Source of the DNA: Streptomyces sp. JJ66
GTDB lineage: Bacteria > Actinomycetota > Actinomycetes > Streptomycetales > Streptomycetaceae
DNA length: 64,000 nt
Direction of reading: 5' to 3'
Assembly (NCBI RefSeq): GCF_019303495.1
Contig: NZ_JAEVFI010000023.1
Span: 1-64,000, forward strand
Numbering within the stretch: position 1 is the stretch's first letter; each line of letters begins with the position of its first letter. Under the pieces are notes generated by a model that searched no databases, was not told the DNA's origin, and saw only the letters and a program-made list of their open reading frames with translations. This document shows, piece by piece, positions 28,465 through 37,848 of the stretch. The position numbers and the translations under genes were made by a program.

Positions 28465-30029
28465 GCGATCCCCGCACCGGCCCGAGACTGACGGTCCAGG
28501 GCTGGCTGTATCTGTTCGTCACCACCATCGTGGTGCTCGTCGTCGCGTGTGCCGTCGCCGGCGCGCTGCTGCTGGAGCGCGGCAACGATCAGGCCGAGGA
28601 CCTGGTGCATCGTGCCCAGCCTGCCCAGACCGAGACCTACCGGCTCCAGAAGGCGCTGCTGGACCAGGAGAGGGGGTTGCGCGGCTACGTCATCAGCCGC
28701 GACGAAGCCTGGCTGGAGCCCTACACGGCGGGCGCGGAAGACGAGGACGCTGCCCTGGAGCGGCTGCGCCCGGTGCTGGCGGACTACCCCACGCTGCGGG
28801 AGGACCTGGCCGAGATCGAGCGCCAGGCCGCCACCTGGCGCGAGGACCACGCCGAGCCGCTGATTGCGCAGGTGGAGGCGGGCGCCGTCTACACCGAGAC
28901 GGACGAGGAACTGAGCGCCAGCAAGCAGGCGTTCGACCGGCTGCGGGACGTGTTCAGTCTCCAGGAGGAGCATCTGCTCGCCACGCGCGAGGAGGCGGTC
29001 ACCGAGATGGAGGCCACCGACACCACGCACGCCTGGCTGTTCGCCGGCATGCTGGCGGCGTTCCTCGCGATCGCCGTGGGGCTGGCGTTCCTGCTGCGCC
29101 TGGCCGTACTGCGCCCGCTGCGGGCCCTGCGCACCGCCGTGCAGCGGGTGGCTGACGGCGAGGTGACGTACCACATTCCGGCCACCGGCCCCGCGGACCT
29201 GCGCGCGGTGGGCGGGGCGGTGGAGGCGATGCGCGAGCACATCGTCGCCGAGCTGGACGCCGCCCGGGCGCGTGAGACGCTGCTGGAGCGGCAGGCCGAG
29301 GAGCTGGACCGGCACACCACCGAGCTGGAGCGGTCCAACGCGGAGCTGGAGCAGTTCGCCTACGTCGCCTCGCATGATCTTCAGGAGCCGCTGCGCAAGG
29401 TGGCCTCGTTCTGCCAGCTGCTGGACAAGCGGTACGGGCAGCAGCTGGACGAGCGCGGCAAGCAGTACATCGACTTCGCCGTGGACGGTGCCAAGCGCAT
29501 GCAGGTGCTGATCAACGACCTGCTGACGTTCTCCCGCGTCGGCCGCCTGCACGACGCGCGCGAACCCGTGCCGCTGGACGCCGTGCTGGACCGCGCGCTG
29601 GCCAACCTCGGCTCCGCCATCGAGGAGAGCGGCGCCGTGGTGGAGCGGCCCGAGCGGCTTCCGCGGATCACTGGGGACCCGACCCTGCTCACCATGCTGT
29701 GGCAGAACCTCGTCGGCAACGCGGTGAAGTTCCGGCGCCCTGAGCTGGCGCCGGAGATCCGCGTCACGGTGGAGGAGAAGGACGACGGCTCCGGCTGGCA
29801 GCTGTGCGTCGCTGACAACGGCATCGGGGTGCCGGAGGAGTTCGCTGAGAAGGTGTTCGTCATCTTCCAGCGGCTCCACGGCCGTGACGCTTACGCGGGC
29901 ACCGGGATCGGGCTCGCGCTGTGCAAGAAGATCGTCGAGCACCACGGTGGGACGATCTGGCTTGAGACCGTGCACACCGGCGGCACCCGGGTGTGTTTCG
30001 CGCTTCCGTCCGAAGGGACCACCGTATGA
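28461..30029 (+). CDS. Sensor histidine kinase (CHASE3-HAMP-HisKA-HATPase)
   Basis: A 522-aa kinase. The first membrane helix is at residues ~16-38. The CHASE3 sensor ([18 protein letters not shown] region) spans ~50-180, and the second helix is near 195-215. HAMP, a coiled coil of [10 protein letters not shown] type, the phospho-His in [12 protein letters not shown] (His305), N box [10 protein letters not shown]1 VADNGIGVP and G2 GTGIGLALC follow. This is the phytochrome-like kinase class that pairs with stand-alone receivers. The start overlaps the previous stop (GTGA); the next gene overlaps by ATGA. Thus three genes are translationally coupled. Confidence 0.93.
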   Translation: MSDPRTGPRLTVQGWLYLFVTTIVVLVVACAVAGALLLERGNDQAEDLVHRAQPAQTETYRLQKALLDQERGLRGYVISRDEAWLEPYTAGAEDEDAALERLRPVLADYPTLREDLAEIERQAATWREDHAEPLIAQVEAGAVYTETDEELSASKQAFDRLRDVFSLQEEHLLATREEAVTEMEATDTTHAWLFAGMLAAFLAIAVGLAFLLRLAVLRPLRALRTAVQRVADGEVTYHIPATGPADLRAVGGAVEAMREHIVAELDAARARETLLERQAEELDRHTTELERSNAELEQFAYVASHDLQEPLRKVASFCQLLDKRYGQQLDERGKQYIDFAVDGAKRMQVLINDLLTFSRVGRLHDAREPVPLDAVLDRALANLGSAIEESGAVVERPERLPRITGDPTLLTMLWQNLVGNAVKFRRPELAPEIRVTVEEKDDGSGWQLCVADNGIGVPEEFAEKVFVIFQRLHGRDAYAGTGIGLALCKKIVEHHGGTIWLETVHTGGTRVCFALPSEGTTV

Positions 30030-30472
30030 CCACCGAACCCGGCCATGAGCCCATCGAGGTGCTGCTCGTCGAGGACGATCCCGGCGACGAGCTGATGACC
30101 CGCGAGGCGTTCGAGGACAACAAGATCGGCAACATCCTGCACGTGGTGCGGGACGGGGAGGAGGCACTGGACTTCCTCTACCGGCGCGGCCCGTACGCCG
30201 ACGCGCCGCGCCCTGACCTGATCCTGCTCGACCTAAACCTGCCCAAGTACGACGGGCGGCAGGTGCTGGAGCGGATCAAGGCCGACGAGGACCTGGGGCA
30301 CATCCCGGTGGTGGTGCTCACCACGTCCTCGGCGGAGGAGGACATCCTGCGCAGCTACCGGCTGCACGCGAGCGCGTACGTCACCAAGCCGGTGGACCTG
30401 GAGCAGTTCATCGCCGCGATCCGCAAGATCGACGAGTTCTTCGTCACGGTGGTGCGCCTCCCGCGCGGGTGA
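30026..30472 (+). CDS. Stand-alone response regulator (Rcp1-like)
   Basis: A 148-aa single receiver domain without output: acidic residues EDDPGD (16-21), phosphoacceptor Asp69 in LLDLNLP, Thr in VVLTTSS, Lys121 in TKPVD. The [19 protein letters not shown] helix is typical of cyanophytochrome Rcp1 receivers. It probably takes phosphate from the kinase just upstream and either acts as a phosphate sink or contacts a partner protein. ATG 30026 overlaps the kinase stop. Confidence 0.93.
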   Translation: MTTEPGHEPIEVLLVEDDPGDELMTREAFEDNKIGNILHVVRDGEEALDFLYRRGPYADAPRPDLILLDLNLPKYDGRQVLERIKADEDLGHIPVVVLTTSSAEEDILRSYRLHASAYVTKPVDLEQFIAAIRKIDEFFVTVVRLPRG

Positions 30473-30721
30473 GTGGCGGGCGCTCCCCCCCCGGACGTTT
30501 CGGCGGCGCTTCCTGGCTCCAGGACCGGGGGCTGGTCACTCGTTCGGGTCGGTCACCCGTTTCAGGGAGGTGCGAAGTGGGGCACTCGTATCGTCGGGTG
30601 GGCTTCACCCGCCGTTCGTTGCTGGACAGCAAATGTTGTCGCCCGATGTAAGATCGTCGGCGTCTTGACCGCCCCTTCCGGACAGCCCCCGGCTTGCCGG
30701 TCGGCTTGGACGGGAGCAACC

Positions 30722-31903
30722 GTGGAGAGAACCAGCGTCGTGGAGCGAGCCCTGCGTGCCGCCGAACCGCATCTGCTGCTCGACGTCGTCACCGCCGCCC
30801 TGCGCGAGCAGTACGGCGCCGACCGCGTCGATCTGCGCCTCGCCGACTACGGCCTGATCTCGCTCCAGTCCGTGTCCACCCTGCCGCTGGACGCGGAAGG
30901 GGTCAGCATCCACGGCAGTCCGCAGGGACGCGCGTTCGGCGCGCAGGCGCCGCACGTCGTCAGTCTCCCGAACAGCCCCACCGTCATCGTGCACCTGCCG
31001 GTCACCGCGCGCGGCGACCGGATGGGCGTACTGTCCGTCACCATGCCGCGCGAACGGTTCGACCAGTCGGTGCTGCCGGAGATGGCGCACGTGTGCGCGG
31101 CGCTGGGGCACGAGATCCTCGTCGCCGACCGCGACACCGACCTGTACAAGCTGGCCCGGCGCGCCTCACGGCTCACCCTGGCCGCCGAGATGCAGTGGCA
31201 GCTGCTGCCCGGAGGCGCCCTCTCCCGCCCGGAATTCGCCCTCGGCGCCCACCTGGAACCGGCGTACGCCATCTTCGGCGACAACTACGACTGGTCCTGC
31301 TCGTCCGACCACCTCACCCTCACCGTCACCAACGGCATGGGCTCGGGCATAGAGGCCGCGCTGCTCACCAACCTCACCATCAACGCCCTGCGCAACGCCC
31401 GCCGCGCCGGGACCAGCCTGGCCGACCAGGCTGCCCTCGCCGACCAGGCCGTCTACGCCCAGTACCGGGGCAGCGCCTACGTCTCCGTGCTGCTGCTGCG
31501 CTTCGACCTGGCCACGGGCGAGGTGGAGGCCGTGGACGCGGGCTCTCCGCGCCTGTGGCGGCAGCGGGACGCGGTCGTCGAGCACGTCGGGTTCGACGCG
31601 CAGCTCCCGCTCGGCATGTTCGAGGACACCGTCTACACCGCCGAGCGGTTCCGCGTCGAGCCGGGTGACCGCCTGCTGATCAGCAGTGACGGCGTCTACA
31701 ACACCAAGTCGGCGAGCGGCGAGCTGTACGGCGAACGGGCGCTGGCCCGCGCGCTGGCCGCGTCCCGCCTGCTGCCGCCCACCCAGGTCCCCAGTGCGGT
31801 CCTGCGCGAACTGGCGGCCTACCGTGGCGAGACACCGCTGGACGACGACGCCCTCGTCCTCTGCCTCGACTGGCACGGCCGCCCGGGCGCCACCCCCGCC
31901 TGA
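30722..31903 (+). CDS. SpoIIE-type PP2C phosphatase with degenerate metal motifs
   Basis: A 393-aa protein. An N-terminal GAF-like region (residues ~10-160) is followed by the PP2C domain. The usual GGDxYD reads FGDNYDW (near 193), the usual GDVxGHG reads TNGMGSG (near 213), and the terminal DDxALVL is kept. Replacement of one metal-binding Asp by Asn may reduce or abolish catalysis, or change the substrate. GTG 30722 has GGGAGC upstream. It lies 249 bp behind the receiver gene and may have its own promoter near 30640. Confidence 0.85.
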   Translation: MERTSVVERALRAAEPHLLLDVVTAALREQYGADRVDLRLADYGLISLQSVSTLPLDAEGVSIHGSPQGRAFGAQAPHVVSLPNSPTVIVHLPVTARGDRMGVLSVTMPRERFDQSVLPEMAHVCAALGHEILVADRDTDLYKLARRASRLTLAAEMQWQLLPGGALSRPEFALGAHLEPAYAIFGDNYDWSCSSDHLTLTVTNGMGSGIEAALLTNLTINALRNARRAGTSLADQAALADQAVYAQYRGSAYVSVLLLRFDLATGEVEAVDAGSPRLWRQRDAVVEHVGFDAQLPLGMFEDTVYTAERFRVEPGDRLLISSDGVYNTKSASGELYGERALARALAASRLLPPTQVPSAVLRELAAYRGETPLDDDALVLCLDWHGRPGATPA

Positions 31904-32016
31904 CCCCCCGCCCACTTGGCCCCTGGCCCTGGTCACCACAATGGCCCCGCATTCCTCCCGCTTCGCTGGGCAAGCGCGAGAAGTGAGCGTGCAGGCGACC
32001 ACAAGGGGGCCTCTGG

Positions 32017-32499
32017 GTGGAGAGGCAGCAGCAACACCAGACCACACCCGACGGGGACGTGCGCCGCGCCGCCGCGGCACTCGTCAGGCTATGGGAGTGC
32101 GCCGAGACGGCCGAGGGAGAGGCGCTGCCCCGGGCCCAGCGGCGCGCGCTGGCGGTCGTCGGCGCGGCCGAGCGGATCTCGCCCCGCGTGCTGGGCGAAC
32201 GGCTGAACGCGGCGGCCTCCTCGGTGAGCCGCCTGTGCACCCGGCTGGAGAGCGCCGGTCTGCTGGTGCGCTCCCAGCCCTCCGGCGACCAGCGGCGGAC
32301 CGCCTACTCGCTGACGGCGGCGGGACGCCGTGCGCTGGCGGAGGTGAGGGCCCGGCGGCTGACCGTACTGACCACGGCCCTGCACGCGGGCGACGCCACC
32401 ACCAGCCGCGAGCTGACGTCCGCCTTCCGCCACGTGCACCGGTCCCTGACCGCCCTCCTGACCCGTGGCCGCTGTGAGCAGCACCTGCGCCAGGAGTGA
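32017..32499 (+). CDS. MarR-family regulator
   Basis: A 160-aa winged-helix protein. The recognition helix is ASSVSRLCTRLESAGLLVRS (residues ~68-87), and the wing SQPSGDQRRTAYSLTAAGRRAL is near 87-108. The GTG start follows AAGGGG. It faces a second MarR protein (32714) that shares the SVSRLCxRLE recognition helix, so both may bind similar operators. The nearby phosphatases and sigma factor suggest a role in the same stress circuit, which is inference. Confidence 0.85.
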   Translation: MERQQQHQTTPDGDVRRAAAALVRLWECAETAEGEALPRAQRRALAVVGAAERISPRVLGERLNAAASSVSRLCTRLESAGLLVRSQPSGDQRRTAYSLTAAGRRALAEVRARRLTVLTTALHAGDATTSRELTSAFRHVHRSLTALLTRGRCEQHLRQE

Positions 32500-32713
32500 G
32501 GACGCCTCCGGGCGGGCGCGCAGCCCGCAGGCAGCGCCGGGCGGGTCGGGGTGTGCGGGGCGGGGTGTGCGGGGGCGGGATGGTGCGCCCCCGCCCGGGG
32601 CCGGGCACCACCGCGCCGGACGGGGGTGCGGGTGAGCGCGGCATCGCCCGGGGCGCTGCGTCGCGGCTGGCCAGGGCTGGTGAGGCAAAACGAGGCGGGC
32701 TGGGCCTCGGCGC

Positions 32714-33223
32714 CTACGCCGAGCGTATGGCCGGGCCGCCGGACTGGCCGCCCTGAGCCGCCGTGGGGCCGAAGCCGGCGGCGGCCTGGAAGCCGGTGAG
32801 GCCCGTGACGAGGGCCTTGCGCGCGGAGGGGGGCATCGCCGATATCACCTGCACCAGCACCTCCTCACGCTGTGCCCGCAGGTCCCGCAGATAGTCCCGG
32901 CCCGGCGGCGTCAGCAGCAGCTCCAGCTCGCGCCGGCTCACCGGGCTGGGGGCACGCTCGACGAAGCCGACAGCCTCCAGCCGGTCGCACAGGCGGCTCA
33001 CCGACGACGGCGCCGAGCCCAGCAGCGAGGCCAGTGTGCGCAGGTTGATGCCCTCGTCGCGCTCCAGGATGTAGAGCACCCGCAGCTGCGACGCGGACAC
33101 CGGGGCGGAGGAGACGGCATCCCGGCCCCGCTCCCACAGCAGTTCGAGCAGCTCGATGACCTCGCACGCGGCCTCGGCGGCCTCGCCCGCCTCGCGATGG
33201 GGGGGAACGGAATTCACGGTCAT
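32714..33223 (-). CDS. MarR-family regulator (paralogue)
   Basis: A 169-aa winged-helix protein. The DNA-binding domain spans residues ~38-110: SASQLRVLYILERDEGINLRTLASLLG, then recognition helix APSSVSRLCDRLEAVGFVER, then the wing RRELELLLTPPGRDYL. ATG 33223 (MTVNSV) is preferred over the longer 33295. It is convergent with the related gene at 32017; the two recognition helices differ at few positions. A tandem-repeat block lies upstream near 33409. Confidence 0.83.
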   Translation of the reverse strand: MTVNSVPPHREAGEAAEAACEVIELLELLWERGRDAVSSAPVSASQLRVLYILERDEGINLRTLASLLGSAPSSVSRLCDRLEAVGFVERAPSPVSRRELELLLTPPGRDYLRDLRAQREEVLVQVISAMPPSARKALVTGLTGFQAAAGFGPTAAQGGQSGGPAIRSA

Positions 33224-33408
33224 GACTGCGACACTCCGATCAGCGTTACCCGAGCCGACCTGTCCCTCACCCTGCCGCTCGGCCTCCCGCACCACCCTAA
33301 CCGCGCGGGCGGCGAGTGCCGATGGGGTGGTGCGGCAGCCGACCCTTTCGGGGCGCCCGGGGCGCGGGGCACGGGCCCTGCCCGGGCGGTCCGCAGGCGG
33401 GGTCGGTC

Positions 33409-33475
33409 GGCTCCGAGGGGGACGGGGCTCCGAGCGGGACGGGCTCCGGGCGGGACGGGGCTCCGGGCGGGACGG
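33409..33475. repeat. Four tandem 16-17 bp repeats behind the hemerythrin gene
   Basis: Four copies of the unit GGCTCCGRGCGGGACGG with small differences, ending two bases before the stop codon of the minus-strand hemerythrin gene. Confidence 0.75.
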
Positions 33476-33476
33476 T

Positions 33477-33971
33477 CTACGAAGAGACGATCTTGCGCAC
33501 GTTCTCCACCCGGCCGCAGTCCGCTGCCAGCTGCTCCTCGCGTGCGGCGGCGAACGCCTCGCCGAGCTGCGCTCTGCGGTCGTCGGCGACCTGCTCGCGG
33601 GCGTCGTTGAGCAGCGTGCGCTCCTCCTCGTCGAGGTGGTGGTTCACGGCGGTGACGAGCTCCTCCAGCTTCTCGTCCCACTCGGCGGAGCCGATCTCCC
33701 CGACCTCCAGCAGCGCCAGCAGGGCCTCGTTGCCCTCCTCGTGCTCCTCGACGCCGTGCTCGACTTCGTCGTCGTCCACCTTCTTGTACCGGCGCAGCGC
33801 CGGGTAGACCTTCTGTTCCTCGGCCTCCGCGTGCGCGACGAGCAGCGCGGAGAGTTCCTTCAGTGCCGCCCCCCGGTCCGCGTCCACGCTGCGCATCCGG
33901 CGGAACAGCTCCTCCATCCTGCGGTGGTCGCGCAGGATCAGATCGACGACATCGGTGCTGGTGGGTGACAC
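33477..33971 (-). CDS. Hemerythrin-domain protein
   Basis: A 164-aa four-helix protein with the HHE-type ligand pattern. His16 is in LRDHRRM, His48/Glu near LLVAHAEAEEQKVY, EHxxEGN near 73-82 and NHHLDEEE near 112-119. This would bind a di-iron centre that senses or carries O2 or reacts with NO or peroxide. GTG 33971 with GAGGAGG 7 nt upstream. It is divergent from the sigma-factor gene, and iron- or oxygen-linked stress sensing together with that regulon is plausible. Confidence 0.87.
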   Translation of the reverse strand: MSPTSTDVVDLILRDHRRMEELFRRMRSVDADRGAALKELSALLVAHAEAEEQKVYPALRRYKKVDDDEVEHGVEEHEEGNEALLALLEVGEIGSAEWDEKLEELVTAVNHHLDEEERTLLNDAREQVADDRRAQLGEAFAAAREEQLAADCGRVENVRKIVSS

Positions 33972-34134
33972 GCGGGTGCCTCCTCGGTCGGTCGTTCCAC
34001 GGTCTCGTGCTGCGACGAATACCCCGTACCGCCGTCGTCAGACGTGGCGGAAAGGGGGAAGTGAAGCTTGCGCCGTGACAACAATTGCGGGTAGGAAGGA
34101 TCATGTCACGTCAGCCCAACGGGAAGGAGGCCCC

Positions 34135-35022
34135 ATGAGCACGGCGACCACCAGCGGCGCCACCACGGTCACCGCGGCCCACGCCACCACCGCGATCACC
34201 CCCGCCGTCGTCCCCGCCGCCCCGCCGCTGCCGCACGTGGACGATCCGTCCGCGGTGAGCCCCGCGGACGCCCGGGAGATGTCCAGGCACTTCTTCGCCC
34301 GCCTCCGCGTCCTGGAGGAGGGCACCCACGAGTACCAGTACGTCCGCAACACGCTGATAGAGCTGAACCTGGCCCTGGTCCGCTTCGCGGCCCGCCGGTT
34401 CCGCAACAGCACGGATTCCATGGAAGACGTCGTCCAGGTCGGCACCATCGGCCTGATCAAGGCGATCGACCGCTTCGACCTCGGCCGCGAGGTGGAGTTC
34501 CCCACCTTCGCCGTGCCCTACATCGTCGGCGAGATCAAACGGTTCTTCCGCGACACCAGCTGGTCCGTGCACGTCCCGAGGCGGCTCCAGGAGCTGCGCA
34601 TCGACCTCGCGCGCGCCAACGACCAGCTCTCCACCCGCCTGCACCGCGCGCCCACACCGCAGGAACTCGCCGAGCACATGGGCCTGAGCGTGGACGAGGT
34701 GATCGAGGGCATCGTCGCCAGCAACGGCTACTCCGCCGGTTCCCTCGACACCCCGGCGACCGACAGCGACACCGGCGCACAGCAGTCGTACGCCGAACGC
34801 ATCGGCGACGAGGACCCGGCGCTGGAGGCCGTCGAGAACCTGCACACCCTCGCCCCGCTGCTGGAACAGCTCGACGAGCGTGAACGCGCCATCATCAACA
34901 TGCGCTTCGGCGCGGAGATGACGCAGGCTGAGATCGGCGCCGAGCTGGGCATCTCCCAGATGCACGTCTCCCGGCTGCTGTCCCGCCTGCTCAGCCGCCT
35001 CCGCCGCGAGATGCTGGCCTGA
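34135..35022 (+). CDS. SigB/SigF-type stress sigma factor (group 3)
   Basis: A 295-aa sigma factor. After a Thr/Ala-rich leader (residues 1-40) come region 2 (NLALVRFAARRFRNSTDSMEDVVQVGTIGL block, ~75-105, with RxVEFPTFAVPYIVGEIKRF), region 3 (VPRRLQELRIDLARA) and region 4 (MTQAEIGAELGISQMHVSRLLSRLL). This is the family kept inactive by RsbW/SpoIIAB-like kinases. The kinase, antagonist and phosphatases at 25982-31903 are the obvious candidates to control it. ATG 34135 has AAGGAGG upstream; terminator at 35029. Confidence 0.94.
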   Translation: MSTATTSGATTVTAAHATTAITPAVVPAAPPLPHVDDPSAVSPADAREMSRHFFARLRVLEEGTHEYQYVRNTLIELNLALVRFAARRFRNSTDSMEDVVQVGTIGLIKAIDRFDLGREVEFPTFAVPYIVGEIKRFFRDTSWSVHVPRRLQELRIDLARANDQLSTRLHRAPTPQELAEHMGLSVDEVIEGIVASNGYSAGSLDTPATDSDTGAQQSYAERIGDEDPALEAVENLHTLAPLLEQLDERERAIINMRFGAEMTQAEIGAELGISQMHVSRLLSRLLSRLRREMLA

Positions 35023-35028
35023 ACACGG

Positions 35029-35067
35029 GGTGCTCCCCGCCAGCCGCCCGCGCTGGCGGGGAACACC
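35029..35067 (+). terminator. Terminator of the sigma-factor gene
   Basis: 16-bp stem GGTGCTCCCCGCCAGC / GCTGGCGGGGAACACC with one internal mismatch, directly behind the stop. Confidence 0.8.
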
Positions 35068-35200
35068 GTCCCCCAGCACCTTCCGTCCGGCGGCGCTGAG
35101 CCGCCGGGCTCCCGGCGCAACGCTGCCCCGTGGGCCAAAGCGGGGCGGCGCCACCGGTAGGGGGATCACTCCCGGGGTGGTTTCGGGGTACCACTGGGGC

Positions 35201-35743
35201 ATGACGACCATGCGGGAAACGTCCGGCGCGGGACTGCCGCTGCCGCTGCCGGAGGCGGAGTACCTGGCGGGCCTGCCCAAGGCCACCGTCTACGCCTGCT
35301 GCTTCTTCACCGACGTGCGCGGCCGGGCACTCGGGCTGCGCTCGGTGTTCACCGAACGGGCGTGGCAGCTACCGGGCGGCAACCTGGACGCGGGCGAGGA
35401 CCCGTTCCAGACCGCCGTGCGCGAGACGTACGAGGAGACGGGCCTGCGCGTCACCGGACCGCGCCCCCTGCTGCTCCTCCACTACGTCCGGGGCGACACC
35501 GCGCGGGCACCCCTCGCCAAGGTGGGCTTCTGCTTCGACGGCGGCACGCTGAGGGACGACCAGCTCGCCGCCATCCGCCTCGACCCCGGGGAGCACGACC
35601 ACTGGGCCGTCGAGGACTGGCCGGTCTGGGAGCGCCTGCTGGAACCGGAGAACTACCGGCGCCTGGCGGCGATGGCCGAGGCACGCCGCACCGGCCGCAC
35701 CGGCCTGCTGGTCACCGAACCCGGCGCGGGCGGAGGCCGATGA
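35201..35743 (+). CDS. NUDIX hydrolase
   Basis: A 180-aa NUDIX protein. The box GNLDAGEDPFQTAVRETYEETGL (read as G-x5-E-x7-REtxEETGL) is near residues 65-87. Members cleave nucleoside diphosphates linked to another moiety. Substrate not predictable. ATG 35201 is used because upstream sequence belongs to the sigma terminator. It ends 59 bp before the stop of murQ (convergent). Confidence 0.88.
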   Translation: MTTMRETSGAGLPLPLPEAEYLAGLPKATVYACCFFTDVRGRALGLRSVFTERAWQLPGGNLDAGEDPFQTAVRETYEETGLRVTGPRPLLLLHYVRGDTARAPLAKVGFCFDGGTLRDDQLAAIRLDPGEHDHWAVEDWPVWERLLEPENYRRLAAMAEARRTGRTGLLVTEPGAGGGR

Positions 35744-35802
35744 CGCGGCACGGCGGTGACACGGGACGCCGGTGACGGCGGCGTGCCCACGGTCACCGAA
35801 CT

Positions 35803-36750
35803 TCAGGGGGCCGGTTGGGGGCCCGCGCTAGCCGTGCGGGCCAGGGCGGTGCGCAGGTGGCCGCCTGCGTCGGTCAGCAGGCGGGCGGCCTCGTTGGCGT
35901 CCACCGGGGTGAGGAGGGTGAGGATCGCGGGCTTGACCTCGCCGCCGGTGGCCGTGAGGGCTGCCTCCACGTCCGCCTGCGCCGCGCCCGTGGCCAGCGC
36001 GACGATGCGGCGTGCGCGGGCGTGCAGCTTGGCGTTGGAGGCGCGGACATCGACCATCAGGTTCCCGTAGGTCTTGCCGAGCCGGATCATGGTGATCGTC
36101 GAGATCATGTTGAGCACCAGCTTCTGGGCCGTGCCCGCCTTCAGCCGGGTCGAGCCCGTGATCACCTCAGGGCCGGTGACGACCTCGATCCGGTGCTCGG
36201 CCGCAGCCCCCAGCGGCGACCCCGCGTTGCCGGCGAGGCCGATGGTCAGCGCGCCCAGCCGCCGGGCGTGCTCGACGGCGCCGATGGCGTAGGGCGTGCG
36301 CCCGGAGGCGGAGACGCCGACGACGGTGTCGGCGGGCGTCAGGCCCAGCTCGTCCAGGTCGGCGGCGGCCAGCCCGGCGTCGTCCTCGGCCCCCTCGACG
36401 GCCGTGACCAGCGCCGACGGGCCGCCCGCGACCAGGCCCACCACCGTGCCCGGGGCGGTGTTGAACGTCGGCGGGCACTCGCTGGCGTCCAGCACGCCCA
36501 GCCGCCCGGCGGTGCCCGCGCCCGCGTAGACCAGGCGTCCGCCGTCGGCCATGCGCGGCGCGGCGGCGTCGATCGCGGCGGCCAGTTGCGGCAGGCACGC
36601 GGCCACGGCGGCCGGGACGGTGGCGTCCTCGGCGTTCATCAGCGTGGCCAGCTCCAGCGTCGGCAGCCGGTCGATCCCGGCCAGCTCCGGCCGGTACGCC
36701 TCGGTGGCCAGCGCGTCGAGGTCGGGGCGCGGCTCGCGGGGTGCGGTCAT
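35803..36750 (-). CDS. murQ: N-acetylmuramic acid 6-phosphate etherase
   Basis: A 315-aa SIS-domain lyase. Key blocks are VYAGAGTAGRLGVLDASECPPTF (region 92-114, with the catalytic Glu), GVSASGRTPYAIGAVEHAR near 165-183 and GSTRLKAGTAQKLVLNMIST near 220-239. The enzyme splits the D-lactyl ether of MurNAc-6-P to give GlcNAc-6-P during cell-wall recycling. No murP or murR is adjacent. ATG 36750 has GGAGAG about 11 nt upstream. Confidence 0.94.
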   Translation of the reverse strand: MTAPREPRPDLDALATEAYRPELAGIDRLPTLELATLMNAEDATVPAAVAACLPQLAAAIDAAAPRMADGGRLVYAGAGTAGRLGVLDASECPPTFNTAPGTVVGLVAGGPSALVTAVEGAEDDAGLAAADLDELGLTPADTVVGVSASGRTPYAIGAVEHARRLGALTIGLAGNAGSPLGAAAEHRIEVVTGPEVITGSTRLKAGTAQKLVLNMISTITMIRLGKTYGNLMVDVRASNAKLHARARRIVALATGAAQADVEAALTATGGEVKPAILTLLTPVDANEAARLLTDAGGHLRTALARTASAGPQPAP

Positions 36751-37110
36751 GCGGGGTGGGCTCTCCGTGTCGTCGTACGGGGTGCGGCCACCGTCGTCGC
36801 CCCGCGCTCGACGGCGGTGCGCGGCGGGTCGATCACGTCCACGGTACGCCCGGAGGGGGTGATCGCCACGGCATGTCGCCGGGGTACCGGTCCGCAGCCG
36901 CGCTGGTGCGCGCGGCCGGGTTCGGGCCGACGCGGGCGGAGGCGGTGCCGCCATCGACGCGGCGTGCGGCGGCCCGCGCGGTGCCGGAAGCCTCCGCCTG
37001 CCCCGGGCCGCGACGGCGGCCACCGCCCCGGGCACGTGAATGGTCCGCGCTCCGGGGCACGCCAAGGGTCCGCGCGCTCCGGGGCACGCGGGATGCGGTG
37101 CAATGGGGGC
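36751..37110. other. Intergenic region between murQ and the DUF4031 operon
   Basis: 360 bp shared upstream of two divergent genes. Frames here lack recognisable motifs. A direct repeat of GGTCCGCG...CTCCGGGGCACG occurs twice at about 37040-37088. No murR-like regulator or operator identified. Confidence 0.4.
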
Positions 37111-37557
37111 ATGGACGCGCACGACTCCCCGAACGACCCGAACCAACCCGGCGCCCCTGAACCCGGCGGCGTGCCCGGCCCCGAGGGCGTGCCCGGCCCC
37201 GAGGACGCGCTGGAGGCCGCCCTGCACACCGCGCGGGCGCTGATCCTCGCCGACCTCACCGCCCGCGACGCGGCCGGAGCCGACACCGTCTCGCTCGTCG
37301 AGGAAGCCGTCGCGCACCGCCGCTGGTGGGTCGCGCAGTGGCCCGAAGGCACCGCGTTCGTGCCCGGGCTCGTCGCGCAGGACGTGCAGGACGCCCTGCT
37401 GGAGCGCTACGGACGCTGGCCGCTGTGCCCGCTGTGCCCGGACGCCGAACCGCACGCCCTGGACGTCGAGCCCGAACTCGGCGCGGACCCGCACTGGGTG
37501 TGCTCGCGCAGCGGCACCGTCGTCGCCCCCGTCGGCGGCCTGGGGACGCGCGCGTGA
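37111..37557 (+). CDS. Hypothetical protein with C-terminal Cys motif
   Basis: A 148-aa protein. The proline-rich N-terminus includes the duplicated GVPGPE (residues ~22-33). The conserved-looking part is helical (LEAALHTARALILADLTARDA) and ends with WPLCPLCPDAEPH and a later single Cys (WVCSRSG), a possible metal site. I do not recognise the family. It overlaps the DUF4031 gene by GTGA, so the two proteins are probably partners. Confidence 0.7.
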   Translation: MDAHDSPNDPNQPGAPEPGGVPGPEGVPGPEDALEAALHTARALILADLTARDAAGADTVSLVEEAVAHRRWWVAQWPEGTAFVPGLVAQDVQDALLERYGRWPLCPLCPDAEPHALDVEPELGADPHWVCSRSGTVVAPVGGLGTRA

Positions 37558-37823
37558 CGCTCTACATCGACCCGCCCACCTGGCCCGGGCACGGCCGCCT
37601 GTGGTCGCACCTGATCAGCGACGTCTCCTTCGCCGAATTGCACGCCTTCGCCGCCGAACTCGGTGCCCCGCCGCGCGCGTTCGACCGGGACCACTACGAC
37701 ATTCTGTCCAGCCGCTACGCCGACGCCGTGACCCTGGGTGCGGTGGAGACCACCAGCCGCGAACTCGTCCGCCTGCTCAACGCCGCCGGCCTGCGCCGCC
37801 CCAAGGGCCGCCCGGCCCGGTAG
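37554..37823 (+). CDS. DUF4031 protein
   Basis: An 89-aa protein starting MTLYIDPPTWPGHGRLWSHLISD, the family signature, followed by FAAELGAPPRAFDRDHYDI and ending KGRPAR. DUF4031 proteins are small, of unknown function, with conserved Trp, His and Asp residues suggesting an enzyme or metal site. GTG 37554 overlaps the preceding stop. Convergent with the amidase gene. Confidence 0.88.
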   Translation: MTLYIDPPTWPGHGRLWSHLISDVSFAELHAFAAELGAPPRAFDRDHYDILSSRYADAVTLGAVETTSRELVRLLNAAGLRRPKGRPAR

Positions 37824-37848
37824 CGCCCGTCCGCCGGGCCACACCCGC

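Noticed and set aside
34060..34094. SigB-type promoter (GGGTAG) before the sigma-factor gene
   Set aside because: A -10-like GGGTAG exists at 34089 but no -35 at the required 14-16 nt spacing.
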